This document shows, piece by piece, positions 1 to 9,130 of a DNA stretch of 64,000 nt. Source of the stretch: Streptomyces gelaticus (GTDB lineage Bacteria > Actinomycetota > Actinomycetes > Streptomycetales > Streptomycetaceae). The notes beneath the pieces were generated by a model. The model was not told the DNA's origin. It was given only the letters and a program-made list of their open reading frames with translations, and searched no databases. How positions within the stretch are numbered: the first letter of the stretch is position 1; every line of letters starts with the position of its first letter. A program made the translations under genes and the position numbers. The DNA lies in the NCBI RefSeq assembly GCF_014649535.1, contig NZ_BMTF01000020.1, positions 87,354 through 151,353 on the forward strand, written 5' to 3'.

Positions 1-1727
1 ATGTCGTGGAACTGGTGCAGCAGCACGCTCTTCCAGATCCGGTCCAACTCCTCGTACGGATAAGGGAATCCGGTCCGCACCGCGGCGGTCGCCGCCCACA
101 GCTCCGCCTCCCGCAGCAGATGCTCGCTGCGCCGGTTGCCCTGCTTGGTCCGCGCCTGCGAGGTGTACGTCCCGCGGTGCAGCTCCAGATACAGCTCGCC
201 CAGCCACACCGGCGGCCGGTCGTACTCCGCCTCGGCGGCGGCGAAGAACTCCGCGGGCCGCTCGATCGTCACCCTGGGCGAACCCTCCAGATCCGCGAGC
301 CGCTCGGCGCGCGCCAGCATCTCGCGGGTGGGGCCGCCACCGCCGTCGCCCCAGCCGAACGGCACCAGTGAGCGGGTGGCATGGCCCTTGTCCCGGAAGT
401 TCGCCTCGGCGTGTGCGAGCTCCGCACCGGACAGCTCGGCCACATAGGTGTCCACCGGCGGGAAGTGCGTGAACACCCGGGTGCCGTCCAGCCCCTCCCA
501 CAGGAACGAATGGTGCGGAAACGGGTTCGTCGTGTTCCACGAGATCTTCTGAGTGAGGAACCAGCGAGAACCGGAGAGCTTCACCAGCTGCGGCAGCGCC
601 GCCGAGTAGCCGAAGGAGTCGGGCAGCCAGACCTCCTCGGTCTCGACCCCGAACTCCTCCAGGAAGAACCGCTTGCCGTACACGAACTGCCGGGCCAGTG
701 CCTCCGACCCGGGCATGTTGGTGTCCGACTCCACCCACATCCCGCCCACCGGCACGAACTGCCCGGCGGCGGCCTTCTCCTTCACCCGGGCGTACAGCGC
801 GGGCTGGTGCTCGCGCAGCCAGTCCAGCTGCTGCGCCTGCGACATCGCGAAGACGAACTCCGGGCAGTCGTCCATCAGCGCCACCACGTTGGAGGTGGTG
901 CGGGCGACCTTGCGTACCGTCTCCCGCAACGGCCACAGCCACGCCGAGTCGATGTGCGCGTGACCCACGGCCGAAAGCCGGTGGGCGGAGGCGTGCGCGG
1001 GGGAGGAGAGCACGGCGCGCAGCCGCTCCCGGGCGGCGGGCGCGCTCGCCCCCACTGCGTCCAGGTCCAGGGCGTCCAGGCAGCGTTCGACCGCGCGCAG
1101 GATCTCCCAGCGTCGTGCCGAGCCGAGCGGCAGCTGCCGCATCAGCTGGTCGAGCACCTCCAGGTCCTGGACCAGCTCCCACACCTGCCGGTCGAAGACC
1201 GCGAGGTCCATTCGCTCGACGCGGTACATCGGCTCGCTGCCCGCGGTCTCCCGGTCGCCCAGCGCACTGACACCGTCCAGGATCTCCGGATTGGCGGCGG
1301 CCTCCAGGAGGTACGTGAACTCCTCGCCGCCCCCCACCGGTTCGCCCACCCGCAGCCAGGTGTTGCGCGGGTTGAGCGCCTTGACGACGCTGCCGTCCGG
1401 CCGGTGGGCCAGCGCCTCCGCGGAGAACCCGGGCCGGTCCTTGGCGAAACCGAGGTCGATCACCGCTTCGACGGTCTCACCGGCCCACTCCGTCGGGACG
1501 CGGCCGGTCACCCGGAACCAGCTGGTGCCCCAGGCCGGCCCCCAGTCGTCCCCGACGGCACCGGGCTTGAAGGGCGCGGCCACCGCCTCGGCGAAGGGCA
1601 CCGGTTCGCCGGGAGCGTGCCAGACCTCGAATTCCAGGGGCGCCGTCCGTGGATGGACGGCGGGGCGGATGCGCTCGCGCAGGGCGCGGTCAAGGCGCTC
1701 CTCGGTCAGTGTGCGGTCGTCATGCAT
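1..1727 (-). CDS. GH38 alpha-mannosidase, N-terminal 575 residues
   Basis: This gene encodes a glycoside hydrolase family 38 alpha-mannosidase that would release terminal alpha-mannose. The C-terminal part lies beyond the window start, so this is a truncation by the window, not a pseudogene. The zinc-site motif GHAHIDSAWLWPLRET lies at about residues 255-270. The predicted nucleophile aspartate is about residue 335, in WVESDTNMPGSE, and the WLPDSFGYS motif follows. The ATG at 1727 has AGAGGGG upstream. It is the third gene of an apparent operon with the deacetylase and the Gfo/Idh enzyme, behind a LacI-type operator. There is no obvious signal peptide, so action on imported oligosaccharides is inferred. 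Confidence 0.93.
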   Translation of the reverse strand, partial: MHDDRTLTEERLDRALRERIRPAVHPRTAPLEFEVWHAPGEPVPFAEAVAAPFKPGAVGDDWGPAWGTSWFRVTGRVPTEWAGETVEAVIDLGFAKDRPGFSAEALAHRPDGSVVKALNPRNTWLRVGEPVGGGEEFTYLLEAAANPEILDGVSALGDRETAGSEPMYRVERMDLAVFDRQVWELVQDLEVLDQLMRQLPLGSARRWEILRAVERCLDALDLDAVGASAPAARERLRAVLSSPAHASAHRLSAVGHAHIDSAWLWPLRETVRKVARTTSNVVALMDDCPEFVFAMSQAQQLDWLREHQPALYARVKEKAAAGQFVPVGGMWVESDTNMPGSEALARQFVYGKRFFLEEFGVETEEVWLPDSFGYSAALPQLVKLSGSRWFLTQKISWNTTNPFPHHSFLWEGLDGTRVFTHFPPVDTYVAELSGAELAHAEANFRDKGHATRSLVPFGWGDGGGGPTREMLARAERLADLEGSPRVTIERPAEFFAAAEAEYDRPPVWLGELYLELHRGTYTSQARTKQGNRRSEHLLREAELWAATAAVRTGFPYPYEELDRIWKSVLLHQFHD

Positions 1728-1773
1728 GGGTGAAGGGCCCCTCTGAATGAAGTGTGTGCGAAGCGGTGGTGGT

Positions 1774-2511
1774 TCACGAGAGCTCGTCGAAGCCCACGCA
1801 GGGCAGTGACATCCCGTCGGCCACGGCCAGCAGCTTCTCCAGCCGGGCCGGGGTCACGTGGTTGGCCTCGTGGGCGTCGGCGACGCAGTGGGCGTAGAGC
1901 GTGGTGGCACCGCCGTGCTCGGCGGTCCGGCGCAGCGCCGCCTCGACGCCGGTCAGATCGTCCCCGTACGCGACGGTCCCGCGCCCGGAGTCCACCGAGC
2001 AGCCCAGCAGGACCCGTCGGGAGGAGATGTCGCAGGCCGGGACGTGCAGTTCGGCTGCGAGAGCCGGATCGGCCCGGCGGTCGGCGGGCACTCCGCCGCG
2101 CAGCCGCTCGAAGAGCGTGAGGAGCAGCCGGTCGGTGCCCTCGTCGCGGGCGCTGCACGGATACGCGAAGCTGCGCGACGGAAAGCCGTGGCGGCGCAGC
2201 CCGTCGAGGGCGGGCACCACCTCACGGTCGAGATAGGCACCCGCGCCGTGCGCGGCGACGAAGTCGGTCGCGCGCTCGTGCCGCAGGCCGTGGCAGCCGA
2301 TGGTGTGGCCGTCGTCCGCGAGCCGGCGCAGCAAGCGCACCTCGTCCCGGTCGAGCCGGTCCGGCTCGCAGACGAAGAACGTGACACGCGCGCCGTACGA
2401 GGTGAACAGCGGTGCGGCCGCGGCCCATTCGCGCACATGCCGGTCGTCGAAGGTGAGCAGCAGGGCACGGTCGGCACCCTTGTCCGGGCTGGCCCCGGGG
2501 CGGTCGGTCAT
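1774..2511 (-). CDS. polysaccharide deacetylase (NodB) family protein
   Basis: This 245-residue protein carries a NodB-type metal-dependent deacetylase fold. The catalytic/metal pair appears as TFDD (D22, D23), and the histidine metal ligands appear as HGLRH (H73, H77). These enzymes remove N- or O-acetyl groups from sugars. No signal peptide is visible, so a cytoplasmic substrate such as an imported acetylated sugar is likely. The ATG overlaps the stop of the upstream Gfo/Idh gene by four bases, which indicates translational coupling. The GH38 gene follows after 46 bases. The exact substrate cannot be read from the sequence. Confidence 0.85.
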   Translation of the reverse strand: MTDRPGASPDKGADRALLLTFDDRHVREWAAAAPLFTSYGARVTFFVCEPDRLDRDEVRLLRRLADDGHTIGCHGLRHERATDFVAAHGAGAYLDREVVPALDGLRRHGFPSRSFAYPCSARDEGTDRLLLTLFERLRGGVPADRRADPALAAELHVPACDISSRRVLLGCSVDSGRGTVAYGDDLTGVEAALRRTAEHGGATTLYAHCVADAHEANHVTPARLEKLLAVADGMSLPCVGFDELS

Positions 2512-3617
2512 CGCCCGGACTCCTGTGGCGCCCAGCCGGGGACGGAGCCGTGCAGTGCCGTGTAGAAGGGGTCGCCCGGGACGATCTCGCCGGCCCCGAC
2601 CGGGAGGCCGGTGAGCGCTGCCTTGTACATCGCGGTGATCAGTTCCAGGGAGCGGCGGCCGTCCCCGGCGCTCGCCCTGGGCCGCCGGCCCGCCCGCATG
2701 TCGGCCAGCAGGGAGCGGAGCTGGGCGCTGTGCGAGCTCGGGACGTCCTCGGCCGGGGAGTTCCAGCCGTCTGCCCGGCCGGGGTCGACACCGGGTGCCG
2801 GGGTGTAGGTCCAGTCGCCGTTGCCGTATCCGTAGAGATGGTTCAGCTCGATCGTGGCGTCCCGCAGATCGATCCGCAGATGGCTCAGCTGGCGCGGCGA
2901 GAGGGCGCTGTTGACCACGGTGGCCAGCGCGCCCGAGGCGAAGCGCACGGTGGCGGTGGTGACGTCGTCGGTCTCGACGTCACGGGCCAGCCGGCCCGCC
3001 ATGGCCCTGATCTCCGTCCAGTCACCGAGCAGTTCGAGCAACAGGTCGATCTGGTGGATGCCGAGCCCCATGGCGGGGCCCGCACCCTCGGTGGCCCACC
3101 TCCCGCGCCAGGGAACCGCGTAGTAGGCGTCGTCGCGGTACCAGGTGGTCTGGCAGTGGGCGACCAGCGGCGCCCCCAGCTCACCGGAGGCGATGAGCGC
3201 CCTGGCGTGCTCGGCCCCCGAGCCGAACCGGTGCTGGAAGACGATCGGGGCGTACGGGCCGTGCTCGCCCTCGGCGGCGGTCATGGCGTCGTACTCCGCC
3301 AGACTGAGCGCGGGCGGCTTCTCGCACCACACCCAGGCCCCCGCCGCGAGCGCCGCGACGACCTGTTCCCGGTGGGCGACGGGCGGCGAGGCGATGACGA
3401 CGAGATCGGGACGGACCTCGCCCAGTGAGGCGGCGAGATCGGTGGAGTGGTGGGGGAGCGCGAAGTCGGTGGCGAAGGAGCGGGCGACTGCGGGATCGGC
3501 ATCGACGGCGCCCACCACGGTGAAGTCCGCGGGCAGTTCGAGGAACGCCGGCATATGGACGGCGCGGGCGATGTTGCCCGCGCCGACGAGCAGTACACGA
3601 TAAGGAATCACAGTCAC
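2508..3617 (-). CDS. Gfo/Idh/MocA family sugar oxidoreductase
   Basis: This is an NAD(P)-dependent sugar or polyol dehydrogenase of the Gfo/Idh/MocA family, 369 residues from the GTG at 3617. The Rossmann motif VGAGNIARA is near residues 11-19. The family EKP motif with the catalytic lysine is at 99-101, and the GLGIHQIDLL segment supplies the conserved histidine. The frame stays open upstream to 3743, but that stretch contains a LacI-type operator and a terminator and looks non-coding. A GTG at 3611 is an alternative start. It heads the operon with the deacetylase and alpha-mannosidase. Confidence 0.88.
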   Translation of the reverse strand: MTVIPYRVLLVGAGNIARAVHMPAFLELPADFTVVGAVDADPAVARSFATDFALPHHSTDLAASLGEVRPDLVVIASPPVAHREQVVAALAAGAWVWCEKPPALSLAEYDAMTAAEGEHGPYAPIVFQHRFGSGAEHARALIASGELGAPLVAHCQTTWYRDDAYYAVPWRGRWATEGAGPAMGLGIHQIDLLLELLGDWTEIRAMAGRLARDVETDDVTTATVRFASGALATVVNSALSPRQLSHLRIDLRDATIELNHLYGYGNGDWTYTPAPGVDPGRADGWNSPAEDVPSSHSAQLRSLLADMRAGRRPRASAGDGRRSLELITAMYKAALTGLPVGAGEIVPGDPFYTALHGSVPGWAPQESGR

Positions 3618-3654
3618 AGGGGGCCGTCCAGGCTGAGGGCGTGAGCGCCGGTAT

Positions 3655-3670
3655 TGGTAAGCGTTTTCCA
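3655..3670. promoter_or_regulatory. LacI-type operator, site 1
   Basis: The 16-bp imperfect palindrome TGGTAAGCGTTTTCCA has the central CG and flanking half-sites typical of LacI/GalR-family operators. It lies 38 bases upstream of the Gfo/Idh start. Near-identical sites occur at 7810 and 11076, next to and within reach of the LacI-type regulator encoded at 6721-7791. Confidence 0.7.
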
Positions 3671-3685
3671 GCAGGTCGGAAAGGT

Positions 3686-3704
3686 GCCCTCCCGAAGGGA
3701 GGGC
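3686..3704 (-). terminator. hairpin terminator after the FAD oxidoreductase gene
   Basis: A perfect 8-bp stem (GCCCTCCC / GGGAGGGC) with a three-base loop lies 11 bases past the stop of the FAD oxidoreductase gene. It separates that operon from the LacI-type operator and the following Gfo/Idh operon. Confidence 0.7.
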
Positions 3705-3714
3705 AAGGGGTGGG

Positions 3715-5349
3715 TCAGAGGGTGGCGTACAGCGCCCCGGCACTGGTCACGGGTCCGGTGCGGAGCCGGTCCGGCCAGTCGAGGGTGAGGCCCAGAGAGG
3801 TGCTCAACCGGTCCTGGAAGGAGGCGAGCCGGTACTCGCTCCCGCGGACCGCACGCGGCGGCAGCCGGTGTTCCAGGCAGTACGAGACCAGCGCGCCGAC
3901 GGCCTCACCGATGCTCCACTGGCCCGCGTGCCCGCCGAGCGCGGGTGCGCTGAGATGTGTGGCACCGATGTTCCGCCCGGCCGGGAGCAGATTCTCCACC
4001 CGCACGGGCAGCAGCGCGCCCAACGGCAGCTGGAACGGCAGGCACTCCAGATCCAGCCCCGCCCCACCGCGCGTCCCGGGGTGCAGGGTGATCCGGGACC
4101 GCAGGGTGCCCACACTGTCGGTGAAGGTCTCGGCACCCGGCGCCCCGCCCCGTGCCGCGACGGTCAGATGGTGCTCCAGCAGGGTGAACTCGGCCCGGAT
4201 GCGCCGTGATTCGCGTACGTGAGCCGCCTTGGCGAAGCCGTCGTCCGTGCCCGTGACATCGGGCCGCAGCCGCAGCTCCGGATAGCCCTGGCCGCCGTCG
4301 TGCCGGGGCGCGCTCGTCTGCATCCAGTACAGGAACGACAGGGCCTGCTCGCGTGCCTCCCGCTCGGCCCCGGCACGTACCTCCTCGCCGCAACCGGTGA
4401 GCGGCAGCCGCGCGTAGGCGGTCTGCTCCCAGTCGACCAGGGTGATGTCGCTGTCGAACGTACCGGGCAGACAGCGGCTCCGGGCGAGCGCACGCAGCTG
4501 GTGCCAGCGGTCGTTGGGCGGTGCGGCCCAGTGCGGGGCGTCGTCCGGCTCGTGCAGGAACAGCGGCACGGAGCGGGCGGGGCCGCCGCCCGGTTCCGCG
4601 GTGTCCCAGGAGAAACCCCCGGACCACCGGGCATAGCCGGTCGGCCGGTCGATGGTGTGGTCCTCGCCGGGGCGGTGGTCCAGGGCGAAGACCCAGGAGA
4701 CCGGCTGCTGGTCCAGCGGATCGGCGACGGCGGGCGCATGCGGCTCGCCGGTCTCCTCACGGGACTCGGCGCCGATGACGTGCTCGACGCCCGCGAGGTC
4801 GAGCAGTTCGCCCAGATCCGTCGCGTCGACGACGTAGGAGGCGCTGACCGTCAGCGGCTCGCCGTCCGCCGCCTCCAGGGCGACCGAGGTCACCCGGTCG
4901 CCGTCCGTCCCGGCCGCGACCGGGCGGTGGCCGAGCAGCAGGGTGAGCCTGCCGGAGGCGAGGTGCGGGGTGAGGAGTTCCTGGACGACCGCGAGCGCGG
5001 CGCGCGGCTCGTGGCTGAGATGGCCGGTGGTACTGAGGCCGGGGTCGAGCAGCGCATCGGCGAACGGCTCGGGGCACAGCGGGTAGTTGCGTCGGTAGAA
5101 GTCACGTATCCGCTCACGCAGATCGCGGTAGCCGGGGGAGACGGGGTCCAGTTCGATCCGGTGGCCGTCGGCGAGCGGTACGGCCTGCGCGGTGAACAGG
5201 CCACCGGGCCAGTCGGCCGCCTCGGTGAGCACGACGCGGTGTCCGAACCGGACGGCGGTCAGCGCGGTGGCGAGACCACCGAGACCGGCACCGACCACCA
5301 GCACATCGGTCCCGAGTTCGCGGGTACGGGGGGTGGGGGCGGCGAACAC
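3715..5349 (-). CDS. FAD-dependent oxidoreductase
   Basis: This 544-residue flavoprotein has an N-terminal dinucleotide-binding motif VVGAGLGGLATA (about residues 18-29). It resembles the FAD_oxidored group (PF12831), which often accompanies bacterial sugar-utilisation genes. The GTG start at 5349 has GGAGGAG upstream. It follows the GntR-type regulator by 14 bases, so the two are probably co-transcribed and the regulator probably controls it. There is no export signal. The substrate is unknown; a sugar or sugar-acid oxidation is inferred only from the neighbourhood. Confidence 0.8.
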   Translation of the reverse strand: MFAAPTPRTRELGTDVLVVGAGLGGLATALTAVRFGHRVVLTEAADWPGGLFTAQAVPLADGHRIELDPVSPGYRDLRERIRDFYRRNYPLCPEPFADALLDPGLSTTGHLSHEPRAALAVVQELLTPHLASGRLTLLLGHRPVAAGTDGDRVTSVALEAADGEPLTVSASYVVDATDLGELLDLAGVEHVIGAESREETGEPHAPAVADPLDQQPVSWVFALDHRPGEDHTIDRPTGYARWSGGFSWDTAEPGGGPARSVPLFLHEPDDAPHWAAPPNDRWHQLRALARSRCLPGTFDSDITLVDWEQTAYARLPLTGCGEEVRAGAEREAREQALSFLYWMQTSAPRHDGGQGYPELRLRPDVTGTDDGFAKAAHVRESRRIRAEFTLLEHHLTVAARGGAPGAETFTDSVGTLRSRITLHPGTRGGAGLDLECLPFQLPLGALLPVRVENLLPAGRNIGATHLSAPALGGHAGQWSIGEAVGALVSYCLEHRLPPRAVRGSEYRLASFQDRLSTSLGLTLDWPDRLRTGPVTSAGALYATL

Positions 5350-5363
5350 AGGAGTCTCCTCCC

Positions 5364-6536
5364 TCAGGGCCGGCGGGCGGCGACGGTACGGAGCCTGACC
5401 GGCACGGACTCGCTCGTCCGGATCCGGACGGGAAGCACGATCTGCTCGGCGCTGCGGTACGGGTCCTCGCCCGCCGCGCGCTCCGCGATCCGGGTGACCA
5501 GCTGCTCGACCGCCCGGCCGCCGATCTCCCTGGCGGGCAGCCGGGCGGCGAAGCTGGTGAGCGGCAGCAGATCGTAGGGGCCGGCGTCGTCCATGCCGGC
5601 CAGCACGATCTCATCGGGTACGGCGATGCCGAGCGAGGCCAGATCGGCGGCGGCGGTGGCGACCGCGAAACCGTGCGCGCACAGCAGGGCGGTCGGCGGC
5701 TCGGTCGAGCCGAGCAGCTCGGTCAGCAGCTGCTTGCGCTCGTCCTCGGGCAGTGCGGTGTACGAGCGCAGCGCGGTCAACTGGGGGAGCAGGGGCCGGT
5801 CATGGGCGCGCAGCGCCTGCTTGTGCCCGGTCATCCGGTCGTGGACGCTGGTGCACCGCGTCTCGCCCCAGAGCGTCGCGATCCGCTCGTGGCCGTCGGC
5901 CAGCAGATGCTCGGTGAGGCGGTAGCCGACGTCGTAGTTGTCGGCGGTGACCGAGTCGATGGCGTGGTCCGGGAAATACCGGTCGACCAGGACCATCGGG
6001 ATGCGCAGGCGCCGGATCTCGTCGAGGAGGCCGGCGTCGGGTGCGCTCTCGACGGGGTACAGGATGATGCCCTCGACCCGGTCCTCGACGGCCTGGCGCA
6101 GCGCCTGGTCCTGGCGGGCCAGCGACGCGCCGTGATCGGCGTGCCCGGTGTCGGTCATGTGGACGGCGGAGTCCGAGAAGAACAGCCGCAGCCCGCGCTC
6201 CGAGCAGCCGGACTCGATCCCGCGCAGCACCTGGGACTGGTACGGTCCCTGACCGCTGATGATGCAGGCGATCACACCGGACCGGTGAGTCGCGACCGGC
6301 TCGGCGGTCCGGTCCCCGTGGTCGGCGACAAAGGTCCCCCGGCCCCGGCGGCGTACCAACAGCCCTTCGGTGACAAGGTCGTTGAGGGCCCGGACGGCAG
6401 TGGTGGAGCTGACCCCGAACCGCTCGCGCAGCTGGTTCTGCGTGATGAACGGGGCGCCGGCCTCGTACTCGTCACGCGCCACCTCGGCCCGCAACTCGTC
6501 CTTGATGCGCTGGTACTTGGGCTCGGACGTACCCAT
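5364..6536 (-). CDS. GntR-type regulator with LacI-like sensor domain (AraR-like)
   Basis: This transcription regulator of 390 residues has an N-terminal GntR winged helix (about residues 5-70, including RERFGVSSTTAVRALNDL). A periplasmic-binding-protein-like effector domain (about 85-370) follows. This is the AraR-type architecture, which senses small sugars. The ATG at 6536 is preferred over an upstream in-frame TTG because that TTG lies inside a palindromic operator; GAGGGTGG precedes the ATG. Four related palindromes lie upstream, pointing to autoregulation of this gene and the FAD oxidoreductase. Confidence 0.9.
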   Translation of the reverse strand: MGTSEPKYQRIKDELRAEVARDEYEAGAPFITQNQLRERFGVSSTTAVRALNDLVTEGLLVRRRGRGTFVADHGDRTAEPVATHRSGVIACIISGQGPYQSQVLRGIESGCSERGLRLFFSDSAVHMTDTGHADHGASLARQDQALRQAVEDRVEGIILYPVESAPDAGLLDEIRRLRIPMVLVDRYFPDHAIDSVTADNYDVGYRLTEHLLADGHERIATLWGETRCTSVHDRMTGHKQALRAHDRPLLPQLTALRSYTALPEDERKQLLTELLGSTEPPTALLCAHGFAVATAAADLASLGIAVPDEIVLAGMDDAGPYDLLPLTSFAARLPAREIGGRAVEQLVTRIAERAAGEDPYRSAEQIVLPVRIRTSESVPVRLRTVAARRP

Positions 6537-6557
6537 CCAGCCACCACCCTCTCGGAT

Positions 6558-6682
6558 TTGACGCGTCAATCGGCGTTGATCTCAGTGTGGTGGTGGTTAA
6601 CGCGTTATTTCAAGGGGGTTGCAGCGAAAAGACTCCGTGAATTGGCGCGTCAAGCCAGGGTCGTGTCGCTTTAACGCGTCAA
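6558..6682. promoter_or_regulatory. cluster of four TTRACGCGTYAA-type operators
   Basis: Four copies of a 12-bp palindrome lie in the gap upstream of the GntR-type gene: TTGACGCGTCAA at 6558-6569, TTAACGCGTTAT at 6597-6608, TTGGCGCGTCAA at 6642-6653 and TTAACGCGTCAA at 6671-6682. The shared core is RCGCGT flanked by TT and AA. The first copy is perfectly symmetric and lies 22 bases before the start codon. They are most likely binding sites of the adjacent GntR-type protein. Confidence 0.75.
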
Positions 6683-6720
6683 TTCGGTGCGCCGGGCGGC
6701 CTTCCCGGCCCGGCCGGAAC

Positions 6721-7791
6721 TCAGCCGGTCACGCGGGGTGGCGGTGTCGTGCTGGCCCGGACCACCAGGCGCGAAGGCACGTCGAGGGTGCGCGGCGAAG
6801 CCGTGGCGTCACCGAGGGCCAGCAGCAGCGCCCGGCGGCCGATCTCCTCCAGCGGCAGCCGTACGGTGGTCAGTGCGGGCGTGACGTCGCAGGCCACCGG
6901 CAGATCGTCGAAACCTACGACGGAGACGTCGGAGGGGACGCCCCTGCCGAGGTCGTCCCGGAGCGCCGCGAGGGCACCCAGCGCCATGGCGTCGTTGAGC
7001 GCGAACAGCGCGGTGATCCCCGGCGACCTGCGGAACAGCCGCACCGCTGCGGCCCGCCCGCCGTCCCGGGTGAAGTCGGCCTCGACCCGGTGGTGTTCCG
7101 TCACCACGACCCCCAGCTCGGCGGCCCGCTCCAGGAAGCCGTGCAGCCGGTCCTGTACGGAGACCAGTGCCAGCGGTCCGCAGATGACGCCGATCTCGGT
7201 GTGCCCCAGCCCGGCCAGGTGCTCGGCGACGGCCCGGCCGCCTTCGCGGTTGCCCGGCACGATGGTGTCCACGGCGAGGCCCTGGTGCGCGACCGCGGCG
7301 ACCCGGCCGCCCTGTGCCGTGAAGGCATCGAGCTCCTGGGTGAGCGCGGGGCTCCCGCCGGTGAAACCCGATCCCGCGAGGATCACGGCGCGGGCCCGCT
7401 GCGCCCGAAGCCGGGCCACGTACTCCACCTGGAGCCCGGGTTCGTGGAAGGTTCCGGCCAGCATCACCAGAAGCTTGTGGTCGCGGGCCACCTCCATGAC
7501 ACCGGCCGCGATGGCGGAGTAGTAGGCGTCGTTCACATCGTGCACGACCAGGCCGACGATCGAGGTCGTGGACTGCACGAGCGCGCGGGCCGGCGCGTTG
7601 GACACGTAGCGGAGCCGGGCGGCCGCCTCCAGGACACGTTCCTGGAGCTCCTGGGTGACGTTGCGGTCGCTGTCGCTGAGGACGCGCGAAGCCGTGGCGA
7701 GAGAGACCCCGGCGTCCTGCGCGACCTGCTGGAGCGTCACGGCGGACGACGGGCGGGGACGGGCGGAACGTCGATTGACCTGGCTCTGCAT
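6721..7791 (-). CDS. LacI-family transcriptional regulator
   Basis: This 356-residue regulator has a LacI helix-turn-helix at about residues 18-40 (VTLQQVAQDAGVSLATASRV), the hinge segment with RYVSNAPARALV, and a full periplasmic-binding-protein-like sensor domain. The ATG at 7791 is chosen because the open frame further upstream runs through an operator-like palindrome at 7810-7825. It is read in the same direction as the enolase-superfamily operon. The three palindromes at 3655, 7810 and 11076 are its probable sites, with a mannose- or sugar-acid-derived inducer inferred. Confidence 0.9.
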   Translation of the reverse strand: MQSQVNRRSARPRPSSAVTLQQVAQDAGVSLATASRVLSDSDRNVTQELQERVLEAAARLRYVSNAPARALVQSTTSIVGLVVHDVNDAYYSAIAAGVMEVARDHKLLVMLAGTFHEPGLQVEYVARLRAQRARAVILAGSGFTGGSPALTQELDAFTAQGGRVAAVAHQGLAVDTIVPGNREGGRAVAEHLAGLGHTEIGVICGPLALVSVQDRLHGFLERAAELGVVVTEHHRVEADFTRDGGRAAAVRLFRRSPGITALFALNDAMALGALAALRDDLGRGVPSDVSVVGFDDLPVACDVTPALTTVRLPLEEIGRRALLLALGDATASPRTLDVPSRLVVRASTTPPPRVTG

Positions 7792-7809
7792 AGGGCTACG
7801 ATAGCCGCA

Positions 7810-7825
7810 CTGAAAGCGTTTTCCC
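7810..7825. promoter_or_regulatory. LacI-type operator, site 2 (autoregulatory)
   Basis: The palindrome CTGAAAGCGTTTTCCC lies 19 bases upstream of the LacI-type gene and shares the GAAARC-GYTTTCC pattern with the sites at 3655 and 11076. Its location suggests autoregulation. Confidence 0.65.
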
Positions 7826-7876
7826 ATTGCGCAAGCCATTAGGAAACCAGCCACCGGCACCCGCCCGTCCATGAGA

Positions 7877-9118
7877 TCAGCCCGTGCGCCACCGGCCCGG
7901 GACGGCCGGCGGCATCGGGGTCGCACAGCGGTAGACGGCGTCGTCCCGGAAGGCGTACCGACGCTCGGTCTCCGCAGTGAGCCGGATGCCGAGCCCCGGG
8001 GCCTGCGGGGGGAGCAGCCGTCCTTCCGCCAGGCGGAACGGCTCGACCAGCAGCTCCGACCGCAGCGGATAGCAGGGCATCGGCCACTCGGCCAGGCGGC
8101 CGCCGCCGGCGAAGGCGGCGTGGTAGTTGGCCGCCTGGCACACGGCGCTGCCCCAGCAGTGCACCACCGCGTCGACCCCGTGCTCCGCGGCGCCCGCGAA
8201 GACGGCCAGTGTCTGGTGCAGACCTCCGACGACCGTGGCGTCCGGCTGCACCAGGTCGTAGTACCCCGACGCCATGCGCTCCAGCAGCTCCTGTGCGGTG
8301 GTGACGGTCTCCCCGCCCGCCACCGGACAGCCAGCCGCCCGTCGCAGGGCGGGGTACTCGGCGGTCCGGGCAGGCCCCAGCGGCTCTTCGAGAAAGCGCA
8401 CCGGCCACCGGGTAGCGGCCCCGACCGCGCCGAGGAACGCCAGCGTGTCCGCTGCCGACTGGCCCGGATCCGCCAGATTCTGCGCCATGTCGACGGCGAT
8501 GCCGATGCCCTGCGCAGCCGCGTGCTCCAGCGTCCACGCCGCCTTGTCCGCCTCGTGTCCCCGCGCCCTGATCTTGAAGGTGCCGATGCCGAGGGCCGCC
8601 ACGTCTGCGATCTCGGCGGCCATCGCCGAGGGGGAGGTCGAGTCGCCCCCGCTGGCGTAGAGCCGGATCGCGTCCGTGCGACGGCCGCCCAGCACCTCGT
8701 ACGCGGGCACGCCGGCCCGCTTTCCGAGGGCGTCGACCAGGGCCGTCTCCACGGCGGAGACGACATGGCGGGCCGCTCCCCGGAGACTCCAGTAACCCGT
8801 CACGAGCACCATGTCCCGGTACCGCTCCGCCAGGTCCCCGGCGGAGCGGCCGACCAGGTAGGGAGCGATCAGATCGACCGTCGACACGAAGACCTGCGGC
8901 GCGAAGACGGCGAGATAGCCCTCGCCGAGACCGGTCGTGCCGTCCTCCAGGGTGACCTCGACCAGACCGGTCGTGCGCCACCCCGTGGGCAGCGCCAGGC
9001 GCACCTCCAGATTCTCCGGATCCGCGTAGGGGGCGCTGAGCAGCACCGGCCGGATCGCCGCGATGCGCACTCCGTCGCCGGTCGGCGCATCGTTGTGCGG
9101 GGAAGGGGGTTCGGACAT
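7877..9118 (-). CDS. enolase-superfamily (mandelate racemase/muconate lactonizing) enzyme
   Basis: This 413-residue protein belongs to the MR/MLE branch of the enolase superfamily, whose members dehydrate or racemise sugar acids. The predicted magnesium ligands are D210 (AVDMAQN), E244 (FLEEPL) and E270 (GGET). The first catalytic-base motif appears as K182-I-R184, and QPDATVVGG follows. The ATG at 9118 has GAGGACGAG upstream and starts 12 bases after the D-2-hydroxyacid dehydrogenase gene. A sugar-acid dehydratase role is inferred from the neighbouring dehydrogenases; the substrate cannot be assigned from motifs alone. Confidence 0.87.
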   Translation of the reverse strand: MSEPPSPHNDAPTGDGVRIAAIRPVLLSAPYADPENLEVRLALPTGWRTTGLVEVTLEDGTTGLGEGYLAVFAPQVFVSTVDLIAPYLVGRSAGDLAERYRDMVLVTGYWSLRGAARHVVSAVETALVDALGKRAGVPAYEVLGGRRTDAIRLYASGGDSTSPSAMAAEIADVAALGIGTFKIRARGHEADKAAWTLEHAAAQGIGIAVDMAQNLADPGQSAADTLAFLGAVGAATRWPVRFLEEPLGPARTAEYPALRRAAGCPVAGGETVTTAQELLERMASGYYDLVQPDATVVGGLHQTLAVFAGAAEHGVDAVVHCWGSAVCQAANYHAAFAGGGRLAEWPMPCYPLRSELLVEPFRLAEGRLLPPQAPGLGIRLTAETERRYAFRDDAVYRCATPMPPAVPGRWRTG

Positions 9119-9130
9119 GATGTCTCGTCC

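Noticed and set aside
381..1733. 450-codon plus-strand frame opposite the GH38 gene
   Set aside because: The minus strand carries unmistakable GH38 motifs; the plus frame is a G/C-bias artefact.
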